Source of the DNA: Syngnathus acus
Lineage: Eukaryota > Chordata > Actinopteri > Syngnathiformes > Syngnathidae
Reading direction: 5' to 3'
Assembly: GCF_901709675.1 (NCBI RefSeq)
Contig: NC_051097.1
Coordinates: forward strand, 10,952,039-11,016,038
DNA: 64,000 nt
Below are positions 1 through 12,000 of this stretch, one piece after another. Made by a program: the position numbers and the translations under genes. Within the stretch, counting starts at the first letter, position 1; each line of letters begins with the position of its first letter. The notes beneath the pieces are model-generated. The model did not search any database. It saw only the letters and a list, made by a program, of their open reading frames with translations, and was not told the origin of the DNA.

Positions 1-2470
1 AACCACATCCAACCAGTATCATTAGCCTGGCTAGCTCCCAATAAAACGCATCTGAGCTAATTTATTTTAGCATAGCTAGCTGCCTTTGATCGCTTTTATC
101 TTCTTTGCTTTATTTGTTGACGTCATCCTTCGTTATTTTGCCTTCATATCGTCGTCCATTTTGGGCCGACACGTTAATTAGGTATTATTACAACAACCAT
201 CATGCGGTCATGATGTAGATGTATCCATCTGCAAAAAGTCCAGTGGAGACATCACGTGCGTTACGTCATCTTTAGTCATACACAATCACAACATAAAGGC
301 TGTGTTAAACGTGTAGAGTTCAAAATTTCCATCTGGTTTCAGGTATTGATTGATTGCAAACGGATTTTTTTCTCTCCCCACCTGCATTGCCTGTTAAAGA
401 ATTTTTATGGCCTCCCCGCTGCTTCAGTGTTTAGTTCCGTTTATGCTCTCCATGGCAAATTCTGTTGTTGACAAAATCAAGGCCTGCTTCTGAAAGAGTG
501 ACAAGATTTCCCAAACATGATGCAAAAAGATGCAATTGCCGTTTTTCTAGCAGATATTATGATTTTTGAGCTATGATTTTCTTCCAATTAGCCTTGAGGT
601 CAAAGATTACTTTGTACAGTAACATTCACAAACATGAAAGAAATTTGCATCATAGCATCCAAACATTCAAAGCTACACCGTCAATAATGCAAATGGGCTC
701 TACTTCCTGACATCTTGCTTTCAAGGAACTAGAAGTGAGTTGAGCTTTAAGACAAAAGTAGTGCTTGGTACCGAATTGAGGTGCTTTGAAATCTACAAGC
801 TAGCGGCATCTTCCACGATTGTTTGTGACCGTCATACACTGCTGATGAATAATTGCAAAGTGTTGACACGCCACCGGAGCGCTCCAGGTGGTTTTCAGGC
901 TTTTCGACAGGTGCGCATTAAATACCTCCCAGCACATTCCCGTCTTGTTGTGTCACACCGGCAAGCCTTTCATTAGCTTCTTTTTGTCTTTTCTCGGACA
1001 TTCGGGTCTCCATCGTGACAAACGAGATGATAATAAGAGGTGGCGAGGATTGTGGCGTTCCTGGGCTTGTTGTGGAAAAGCTTAGCGGGCGGCCTGTCAT
1101 TGCGGGATTCATCGCGCACGGTGACAAGCGTTGGTATGCTTGCAAGTCGCTACACGGGATGTCACCCCCCCCCCCCCCCCCCCCCCCCGCTACGGCCTAG
1201 TCTTAAAAGCAACGGCGTCTCGGTATTTCTTCCATCCATGCTTTTCGATAAGCCTTGTCGTGATTTGGTTTGCAGGTGAGCCGGGGCCTTAAGTCAACTC
1301 CAAAATCCAATCTTTTGTTCCCTCCCAGGGAGCAGGAGGAGGCCTGGACATAGTTAAGTCCGTCCGGGATGTATTTTTCTAACTGGGGGGCGCACGGGAG
1401 GGAGCCTCCTTCCCTTGCCAGTAATTCACCTGGTGCAAAGTTCAGAGAGAAAATCCGCATTCTTTGCCTCGTCTCTCTGAAGTCCGTGTATTTTTTTTTT
1501 ACGTTGGTACAACAAAGCCTGGAGCTACTTCTCAGACTTCCACACTGGCCTGAAATCTGGAAAACATTTCCTCCACTGTACTGAGCTTCTCGCACAGACG
1601 GAATTGTATTACATCCAGATGCCGACGGCCGACACCTGTCGCGGCGATCCAAAAGCGGGCGCGTCAATACTCCATGTGTGGTTGTCATTGGAGACAGTGT
1701 TTACTTTTTTTCGCCTCGTCCGCTCAAATGAGAACAAACGGAAACACAACGACGGCGACCGCGGCTTCCTGCGGAGCGCGAGCAGGATGTTGCCGTTGGC
1801 AGGTGCACTTGAGTAACTCGGCGTGCATGGAACAAGTCGAAAACATAGCTGAAAAGATTTCCGTGGCTTTGTACAGCTCACACGATTTGATTTTATGTGT
1901 CTTTTTGGACGAGATGGCCGCTACCTTGTGATCAGGAAACGGACTAATCTTTCAGGAAGTGACGTCACCGTCAAGCAGGATTTCTCAATTTCCCGCAAGC
2001 ACGCTTATGAAGCAACATAGAGGCTTTGCGGTTGCCGTTTCATCGAAAAATCGGGGAGATTGGCTAGAAGAAAAAAAGAAATGTCCACCAAATGTCAGAA
2101 ACGGGCCTTCACTTACTGCCATACAATTACGACAATCGGCCTTGTAAATTCACCAGATAGATAAAAAAACAAAAAGGAATGTTTCCACTCGAGCAGCTGC
2201 AAAATCTTAATTCCAAATCCAGAGCTACCGTGACATCACATTTGTAGAATGTCGAGCTGGGCAAACACTTAAAAGCGTTGGGCAAGGATTTAGTTTGCTT
2301 TCTATCGTCAACCGTTGGCAAAAGTAGCTTCCGCATGTGAACGTTATCAGTTCACCTTTCTCTGTTGACTCACCTTGAAAATGTCACTTCTCCAAAGAAC
2401 TGGGAATTAGAGAGGAACTCTTTGATGCTTTGAAGAGCCCATGAGTGTTGTGTCGTGTCGTCTGGTTGTC
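1..2470. other. Upstream non-coding DNA, no gene seen
   Basis: No reading frame here resembles a known protein. The longest open frames (for example 1203-1688 on the minus strand) are chance frames. The stretch includes a C homopolymer at about 1165-1188. Because fnbp1 starts upstream of its second coding exon at 6033, this is most likely fnbp1 intron 1 or its 5' flank. A first exon encoding the expected short N-terminus (family pattern MSWGTELW) was looked for and not found. Confidence 0.5.
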
Positions 2471-2481
2471 ACTCGGGCGAC

Positions 2482-3003
2482 ATGGATAAGGTCGAAAGTC
2501 TCTTCAAACAGCAGCAGTTTAAGGTAACGTGACGATGGTCTTTCCTCGAATCAAGAATAACATTTATTCAACTTGAGCACATTTAGTATTTGCAGACAAT
2601 CTGTTGTGTAAGCAGTAAAGAGCTTTGTTCCTGCGGAGGAACGAAAAACAGCTCAGCCGCAACAATGGCCGATGTGTACTTGAAGGCCAAGCGGCTTTAA
2701 TCCATCGAGCGAAGAGCGGCCGGCCACTCATTGGCTAGGTGCCGTAATCCGATAAATATCTGCTCATTTTAATTTTCTTACTCCTTGTTCGCCCTCCACA
2801 CTTTTTTTGCTCCTGACCAAAGATGGAGCGGCTCCCTCGGATCTTTTAAAATATAACATTTTTGGTTGCATCATGTTGCGCCGAAGTAGCGAGTTCTTTA
2901 TCTTCCTGGACAGCCCTTCGGTGAAACCCGAGAAGGTCGGGCGAAAGCTGAGTCCTTACCAAGAGTACCTGCAGGTGCTTCTCCAGATGAAGATGACCAG
3001 CAC
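2482..3003 (+). other. Two coding-like stretches of unknown identity (possible small or alternative exons)
   Basis: Two pieces look like exons but match nothing I recognise. The first starts with ATG at about 2482, reads MDKVESLFKQQQFK and ends at a possible donor (AAG|GTAACG, about 2523) in phase 0. The second is an open frame up to 3003 with GC-rich third positions; it includes VGRKLSPYQEYLQVLLQMK and ends at a good donor (ACC|GTGAGT), also phase 0. Its acceptor is unclear: an AG at 2892-2893 keeps phase 0 but has a poor pyrimidine tract, and the CAG at 2911-2913 gives another phase. Both donors would join in frame to the fnbp1 exon at 6033, so an alternative fnbp1 5' end is conceivable. 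A separate small gene or a chance frame is equally possible. Confidence 0.25.
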
Positions 3004-6000
3004 CGTGAGTGAGCGCCAGGCAGCCAATCAGAAGTTCAGCTTTGAATTCAAAAGATAACAACCGGGATTAATCCACTTTTGTGCCAGGGCACAAGATATA
3101 CTTGCAGGATTATTTATTGCTAATTATTTTGGGGACTCTCTTAACGGCTCACGGGTTCCCGGAGCCAAGTTTGAGATTGATCGGAGGTAGAATCTGAAAG
3201 GAACCGGATGAGTCGTCGAGGCTTCCAGTTAGCGTGAGTCACGTTGCTTTCAAGCGCCTCTGGTTTTGCAGGCGTTGGTCATACATCTTGCGTTTCAGCC
3301 GGGGCTGAGGCGTCGACGCTATAAATAGCCGCGCGGCATGCAAACGGCCACTCGTTTTAAGGTCAGCAAACAGCTGCTCCTTCCTCGAGGTCTTTAGCTT
3401 TAACTTAACCAACTGAACGGGAAAATTCCCAAAAGACGACTTTTTCACAAGAGGCAGATTAAAATTGTTTTTAAAAATATTACTTCCTTTCGTTTTTCCC
3501 GATAGCTGTCGAATTTGGCCAAAGCTCCTCGTTCTGGCACTCGTGGCTGTTTCTCTCCGACCCTTGTTCCCCTGCGAGGAGGTTACTCGGGGCTACGGGA
3601 ACATTATTCCACCCCGCTTCCTCGGACAAAGCGCCGTGTGTGTCGGCAGAGAGGGCTCGGCATGTCCGCCAAATATTTGTCCGCGCTTGCGTTCGCCCAC
3701 GGCCTGCTGCACTGAAGCGGCCTAGCAGAAATGTGAAGCCAGCCTTAATGGAGGAGATGTGGACAAGAGTTTTCCTCTTGATGATTGTCACTGTGCATTT
3801 GCAGCCAAGCTAGCAGGTGACGTGAGCGTCGCTAGCATGTTTACGCGGCTTCGTAGCATCGTCAGCAGATCTCGGCTTTTGTCCCCCCTGATGATCAAAT
3901 CGTCTGCCATACTTTGTCTTCCTAATAATAGGCCTCGGGGCCCCACCCCCCGCAGACCCAAAGACGCTGTCGGAACATCTGCTTTGCGTTGACGTAACAG
4001 GTTTCGTGAAAGGAGCAGATGAGAAAGTAAATCGGATCAATCATAACCTGGAAAGGTTGGAGAAATGAGCCCAGTAAGGCCTGATTGCATCATATGTGAT
4101 TGAGTCATTTGCTCTCTTTAAGAAGGAGCACTCCTGTTATCTGGCTGGAGCAGATCAATATTCCCTGGGCAGCGGAGGCTAAATAACGTGCATTAGCCGC
4201 GATGAGGTGGCGCTACGCCACGTTTTTCGACGACGCCTAATCCCCGTCCTGTGGGTCATCGGGCTGATCCTTCAACAAGCGCCTATTTGTTTGCTTGCTG
4301 TCACATGGGCCTTGTGTACTTATATTTAGCTCGGGGCTCATTTTGTTGTCCGAGCTTGAACTCTTTCCATTTCCCGAATAATAAAAAAAAAAACGTTTAG
4401 CTGCGCGCTTGTATTTGTTTTCCCTGATGGGCGACTACAATGGAGCGCACAACTCGGGAAGCTGAAATAACAGGCTGAAATATTTCTTTTTCTTTTTTTT
4501 TAACTTCTCAAAATCACTAATACAAGGGAAAAAATATATGTATTTTTTTCTTTTTGGTGATTTTGAAAAGTTTCACGTACAGTCAAATGGATAGTTTGGC
4601 TCAAAATGAGTCAAATTGGGGATTGTAACGTTATTATTTTGCTTTAAAGGACAAAAAACATTGGTGAAGGCTTGCAGGGATGGGAGGTTCAAGGGCAACT
4701 CTCCCCCCTCAATTGTAATCCCTTTCCTGTGTAATCCCGCCCATCCCTCTTCCCTCCCTTCCTGCGTCCCTACCTCCCTTCTTCTCTTCCACTCCCTCGC
4801 TGACCTCCTCCGCCATCGCATCCGTTGCACCTTACGCCCGATGTAGCATTTGCGGCGAGTTACACATTTGACTCCCGAGAGCGGACTCTACCGGCGTTCT
4901 CTGGCCGACAATCGGGAAGAACTCCTTATCGCAACGGGTACGGTTCCCAATATGCTCCTGCGGACGGACGCCGTCTCGGACTAACCTGAGTTTTGGGTCT
5001 TCACCAGAGGAAAGCGGGAGATGATGATGGTGCCGTTGCAAAAAAGGGTAACTCCGGTTAGGCGCAAAGTAGTGCTTTTCATTATATATATTGTGTGTGT
5101 GTGTGTGTGTATTGATTAATCATGGGTTCTCAAATTTTAGATTCCCTCAGAGGTTTCAAAGGAGAGAGAGAAAAACAACAACAATTGCATCAGGGCAGAC
5201 GAAGTAAACAATGTGGAGCCGACCTCAATTTGCGTCGCACTTTTCAAACGAGCCGACTTTTTTCAAGTTATCTGGTCCGCCGAGTGACTCCCGTGATGAG
5301 TGATTGCCCATTGAAGCGAGCAAACAAAAGGCGTCCGGAAACTCCCGTCTCACTCAAGGCGCTATCTTTTGTTCCCCACCTTCTGAGTGTTTCAGCGGCG
5401 AAGGCCATTTCATCCGACATCCGATGACTGTACATGTACACGTCGTGGCTAACTAATGTAGCGGTCAAAGAGAGACAGACAGACAGGATCTAAATCAAAG
5501 TTTACAACAACTTGGTCTGCTAAAAATGGTGCAGGCTTTAAAGCAATCTAGTTGACGCGAGATGTGTGGAAACGCTCTCACACACACACACTGCAGCCAC
5601 TTCCTGTGTCACAAAACACACTTTCCTGCATCAGTCAGTCAACGTCGCCCGCAGGCTCGGGTCATGAATGTATCGAGCGGACGCTCCAGATGTGGTAGAT
5701 GATAGGATGGGGAGCTGCCAGAGCCACGCCAAGCTAACGTGTTTCTCTCCGCAAAAATATAGCGACAGTGTTGTGAGTACGCTCGTGGATTTTGTTTCTT
5801 CCGAGGCGTATTTTGAAATCTGCACACTTTCCCACGGTGCAAGTGGAAAGCAAACACCGGTTGCTTATTGCTCGAGCAAATGTGTGATTGTGGTGGGAAA
5901 TAACAAAAATAATAAACATGTATGCTAATGATTAGCTTAGCGTGTAGTTTGTAGGTCCCTCGTCCACCTACATTTGTTTGTGGGCCTCCAACATTGGCAT

Positions 6001-6032
6001 CTAAAAGTTTGTGATGTCCGTCTTTCCTGCAG

Positions 6033-9000
6033 GATCAATTTGACAACTTGGAGAAGCATACGCAGTGGGGGATCGACTTTCTGGAGAAGTACGCCAAATT
6101 TGTCAAGGAGAGGTCCGAGATCGAAATCAACTATGCCAAACAAATTAGGTGAGTACTTGAGCGGGAGTTAATTTGTTCTTTTGTTTTTTAAATGACAAAT
6201 TAACTTTAATATCTTAGAAGTGTAATAAATAAGAATTTCGGAAAGAGGAAATGACATGCACGACCGTTGTGTGTTGTTGACTTCAAGTGAGAGAAAGGCA
6301 TTATGTGTGTGGCGTGATGTGGGTTGTGAGGGCGGTGCTTGTGCGTTTCCATGGCGACATGTAGGTATCAGCCTTATGTATGCCCCCCTAGGTCTGACCC
6401 AGATTTGCGTTCCGCCAACCACAAGTGTCCAGCCCCCCACTAGGCGATGAGTGTATGAGCAGCCCGACATAGTGGGGGATTACAACACACACACACACAC
6501 ATATTAGTCATGTTTAAAGAGGACTGGCAATATTGTTTCACACACTAGCCAATACCGTCACGGTATTTGCCTAGCAACAAAACCCGATGATGGAATTTAA
6601 TTCCCTTATTTACTTCAAATAACAATGTTATGATTTTATTCTGTTTAAATTAATCATTATTTTGGTAATGATGTTTTTTTTGGGGGGGGGGGAAATTGTG
6701 ACATAACTCCTCCTATTTTCTTGTCTACTTACATGAATATCTTTGCAGTTGCATATGAATATATTTTGCAGTTAAACCGTTAACAAGTATACAAAGCGAT
6801 AATAAGGACTACAGCATGCAGTATATCTGTTCCCTCCCATAGCAACCGCACACGCCGCACTAATCCACATCTAATCCTCTTCCAATTGTAGTGGTGTAAA
6901 CATGCACAATGCTCCGGTCCAGGCTATACATTCCAGTCCACAGTGGCCCAGGAATAGTACCTTTATTCTGACACGTTTCCTTAAGTAGGTCCAAGCAATC
7001 GTGACATCTGGCCTGGAATGACTGAATGGCGACCTGGGTGCTAAAATTAGACAAGAAAGAGGGGGGGGGAGACTAGGATGGTTAAATCTGCCTAGCAACA
7101 GTGTAAGCAGGGCATCATCAGGGATAAGGGCACATTAAGCAGGATGAAGAGCAGCTATGTGGAGAGCTCGCCCCTTCCGATATTTATTATTGATAACATA
7201 TTTTCCCCTCCCTTAAGTGGTAACGTCCATTCCATTATCCTCATTAGGCCACGTTGCATTCCCGTCTCGTGCCGCTCAGCCCGACTCGCAACAAGGGCGC
7301 GTCTGAGAAGCCAGTGTGTTTGTTTCTGGTGACTGGTTCCGCGTTTGACCTCCCCCGGGGGACTCGCGGGTGGATGATTTATGACCCGACGAGGAGGATG
7401 GAGATGTCGTAGCCGAGGCGCTCTGACAGCTCCGCAAGGCCTGTGTCGCAATACCCGTCATGTCTGGAAACCGCCGCATTGTAATGTTCGGAGGTCTGGA
7501 AATACTCAAATAATTCATGGTGCCTAACATAAAATGACTTTTTGGCTCTCACAGGAATTTATCCAAGAAGTACCAACCGAAGAAGACCTCGCGGGAAGAG
7601 GAGGAGAACAAGTAAGAGCCGCACGGTGAACGCCGTCCATCACTCTTTTGAAACGACGCGTCACCCGCTGCGCCCGCCGTGGCTTTAGGTACACGTTCTG
7701 CAAGGCCTTCCTGACCACGCTCAACGAGCTCAACGACTACGCCGGGCAGCACGAGGTGATCGCCGAGAACTTGACGTCGCAGATCATCACCGAGCTCTCG
7801 CGCTACCTGCAGGATCTCAAGACCGACAGGAAGTCGGTGAGTCGTCTCGCTCGTTGGTTGTTGTTTTTTTTTATGGCAAAAATGCAACAGATTTGCACGT
7901 AGCCAAAAAGGCTGAAAAGTGAAAGCAGAGGGAATGAATTTGGTGAGCTCGCCTCACTCACCCCGCGCTGAGGTCGCGCTCGAGTAAATATAGCTTCGCC
8001 CAGAAGCTCGCCCGACGTCACCGACGTTCGGCTAAACGTGATGCGCAAAGGAGTTGCTGACCTGCAGCTTGTTAGTCATCGCTAACGTGTCTGCGCTTTT
8101 TAAGCGAAATGTGACCGGCTGGAAAATGTTTTTTAAAAAAAAAAAAGTCACGCGGGTCACTGGTATCACGGAAGCCTTCAGCTGAGGGAACTGGAGTGGA
8201 AAAAAAGTCAAAGCAGAGGCTCTTTTTCAAAGCAACACTGACCCCCTTTTTTTTTTAAGTGCATGTTGACATGTTGCCCGGGGTCACGGCTAGCCATCAC
8301 TTTTTATTTGACACTTTGTTCATGTTGTTCCATAGCTGGGGGAGGGGGAGCAGGGCAGGGGGGGGGGGGGGTAGGCTTTTGTGAAGCCCCCTCCACCAAT
8401 CATGTCCTTTTCCTGCTCTTTTGGCCAGATTGGAGTTGGAACGTTCTTCGTCCAGTGTCACTTGTGGGGATTTTCCCACAGCTCTTCTCTGCTTTGCTTC
8501 ATTTAATTCCCCAGTTAAGTCGCGCGTCCAATTGACGCCCTGACGTTCCTTTTTATAAATATAAATGCAGCAAAAAAGTAAAAACATTTTTTAAAAGAAA
8601 ACATCTTAAAGCGCCTGTTATGTTGCGGGTCAAGTTGACCTGTTTGACATCGCAAAAAATTTGAGACCTTCAAATTATTTGCTAAACTGCTCTAAAATTC
8701 GAACCCGCCTCTTATGTTGTGGGTCAAATCGACCCTTTACATTCCTTTAGCAAATTAACAAAAACAATCTTAACCCTCCTGTCGTGACACCAAAATGCTT
8801 CCAAACAAAAAAAAAGGCTCTGAAATGTGTTTTTAAGATCCACATTTTTAGACACGTATGCAGTATTGATTGGACCAAGTTCAACTTAAGTCTCGAACTT
8901 GTGTTTGTGATCTGATTGGACAGCGAGGCTTTTTTGTTTGCGCAATACGAGTGTTCTGAGGAGCCATTCAAAGTTGTTGAGTCGGCAAACAGGCCGCTGA

Positions 9001-12000
9001 TCTCAGGCTCACGTCTCCATCATCCCCATTAACTACTTTAACGCTACTCGGCATTTAGCGCTTTATCCGTTGCGCTCAACCAGTTGGAACCAGTTCGAAA
9101 GATGACATCTTACTCGGGCCTCACGTAGGAAGTACGCATTGAGCCAAAAGTCATCTGAAAACCACAACGTGTGTATGTAAGACATCTTTGGGCCGGTGCT
9201 GGGGAAGCTGCAAGCGCAAAAAGAGGCCGCTGACGCAACCGCACACAGACTAAGAATAGCAAAATCGTCAAGAGAGCATATCAAGCAAGTTAAGACGAGA
9301 TTCTGTCAAAAACTAGCAAGACTGAAACAGCCGAAGCGTAAACCGATATGAGCCCAATGTGCCGAATGTGAGACGGAGTCAAGATCCAAGACTAGCTGGC
9401 CTTTTTTGAGTCACCCTCGTTTCTTCTATGATTTGTGGCTGTTTACACTGATTATTGTGTGTGGAGCCAACCGGGCAGGAGTGTGTGTGTGTGTGTGGAG
9501 GGGGTGCATTCCTGTGAAGCACGTCACGGATCACTTATCAGTCTTGTTAGAAAATTCAGATGTGTACTATTTCTAATTAATAGCCCCTTTTTCTATTTGG
9601 GAAAAAGTTTGGACATGACAGAGTGTTCTGTTTTCCCCCTGACACATGCGTAAACCATTTCTTTGTTGGACGCAGAGCAAAAAGAAAAATCAAGGCGCCG
9701 GCTCATTGGCACCGGTGCATTCCCGCACGCCTCGGCCGCCGTCTGATAACCTGAAAGCCGCTTGGATTCCTTTGTGGAAAAAGTACCGGGTTTGTCTTGC
9801 GATGAGGCTTCGGGTCGCGGTGACGGCCGTCTTGGAAGCCAACCGGATGTCGAATATTTTCCACAAGCGTCGTAATGGGGAAACATTGGCTCGTGGGAAT
9901 GAAGTCGTCTTCTCGTGCTGTTGGAAGTGTGAAGGCCTCGCGGCTGAAAACAAAAAAAAGACACGTGACGGGACCCCTGGGGCTTGGCCACGCATTGGAG
10001 TACTTCCTCTGAAACATTCAAGCACTTCCTTATTTTAACCAGCTTCCCTTGAAACTCGGTGTAAAGGGAAGTGTGACTATTGTTGTGGTAAATTGGCCGT
10101 GTCAATCCAGCAGATTTCTCCAAACAATCTCAAAACATTCACCAAATATGATCATTTGTCGCCGTCATCAACATCTTCTTCTTCTGGTCTTCCAACAGCA
10201 CTTCCACGATGGCCGCAAAGCGCAGCAGCACATCGAGAGCTTGTGGAAACAGCTCGAGTCGGTGAGTGACGTCAAGCCCAGATTTCAAGTTTGCTTTTAA
10301 TTAAAGACCAGCGTTGCCATGACGACCGACAACACACACACAAATGATCGTTCTTGACCAAAAATTGTCACGGCTCCAACTTTGAATGAGTTGCAAATGT
10401 CGTCTGTCCAGAGTGCGACCGACTCGGATGCGGCCGTGTCTCATCTATTTGTTTTAGTGGAGAGCAACGGCGGCTCTTATCTGTGCCTCCCCATCCCCCT
10501 CCCTACAATGAGCACGAGTTGCGTTCAATGATTTCTTTGTGAGGCTGATAGGCCGACAAACTGGCGATTGTTGCTCGGGAGGGCCGTCGACGCCGGCTTG
10601 CACCAATGCTTATTTTTGCGCACATAAAACGCCACTATGAACGTAGGTCTAACCTCGTCGTGTCATAACATGACCCGTGTTGCGTCGGAAAAAACTTGAC
10701 GTGACGCATTGCAGATACTCATTAGCATGCTTGGTTAAAAGGTCGCTTTGGCGCCGCATTGACGTTTTGAATCGTCACAAAATGCTGATTTCAGTAATTG
10801 GTAGAATGCAATTTCCCGGGCATATTAATTACAAAAAAGACGTCACTAATGACAATTTTGTTTCCAGTGTAAAAGGAAGTTTGAGCGGGATTGCAAAGAG
10901 GCCGACAAAGCGCAGCAGTACTTTGACAAGATGGACGCCGACATCAACGTGACAAAGGCCGACGTGGAAAAGGTACGTCGAGCGCCCCCCCGCCCCCGCC
11001 GGCCGTCCGGCCTCCTTCCCGGTTTCGACTTGCCACTTCCTCTTTTGACATCCAATCCAAAGAGTCCTCCGACTCGCCTGCGCGGCTCAGGAGTTGACAC
11101 AATTCGGAGCCGATTATTATGCAAATACGGGCCGGCGAATAAATAGCCTTTCTGCTCAATGGACACAAACAGCTCAGAACCCCGGAGCGAGCGGGCGGGC
11201 GGGCGGGCTTGGCCAAACAAGAGCCGCGTTGTCTGCTGTCCGCAGTGGAGGCGTTTACGCAAGCCTCGTGCATCGCACATCATTAGTCGTGACGACAATA
11301 ACATCATATGAGTTGTCTCGAAAATGCTGAGTCACTGCTTCTCAACCTGGGGGTCCCGGGCTCTAACTTGGACCTTTGCAAAATCATCCTCTTGGTCTTT
11401 GAGATCTCATCTTTCTATGGCAGCCATTTTTATTGACAGGCAGAACCATTCCACCACACTTCATCACCATTAAGTCGTCTTGTGACTTTTTTTTGTTTGC
11501 TCTTGGCTTTGACTCAAGCACTGGATGTGCAGAACACACACACACACACATACGCGCGTGGCGGGCGGCTTTGCTGCACGCGTGCTATTGTTTTGACAAG
11601 TTAGGTGCCCGTGACTGTTCCCGTCATTAACGTGTCATGTTGTCAGTTGTGTTTTTTTTTACGCCGCGGACGTGCCAAAACCTCAAATGGTTCCCTGGCC
11701 TATAATTTGGGGTTTAGACTCTCATCCCAGATCAGCCCCGAGGCTGGTTTTTGTTTCCTTCTTGCTGTGGAAAGGCCTAACCATCTTTCTTTTGTGTTTA
11801 TGTGTTTGTATATTACTTTTTTGGAATGGCTGGCCTTGAAGCGAAGTTCCCTCAAGGTAGGTGCGGTGGGCGCCAGGCAGTTCCTTGTGTGTCTGGACGT
11901 CCGTGGCTTGCCGCACTTTGTTGTTATTTTTTATTTTTTTTTACCTGTGCAAACAATGAGGGTGATTTTGAAATCTGTCATATGTGACACGTCGGCTGTC

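Noticed and set aside
9593-10123. 176-codon minus-strand frame and overlapping frames in an fnbp1 intron
   Set aside because: Several overlapping frames on both strands in one GC-rich patch, none like a known protein; probably chance.
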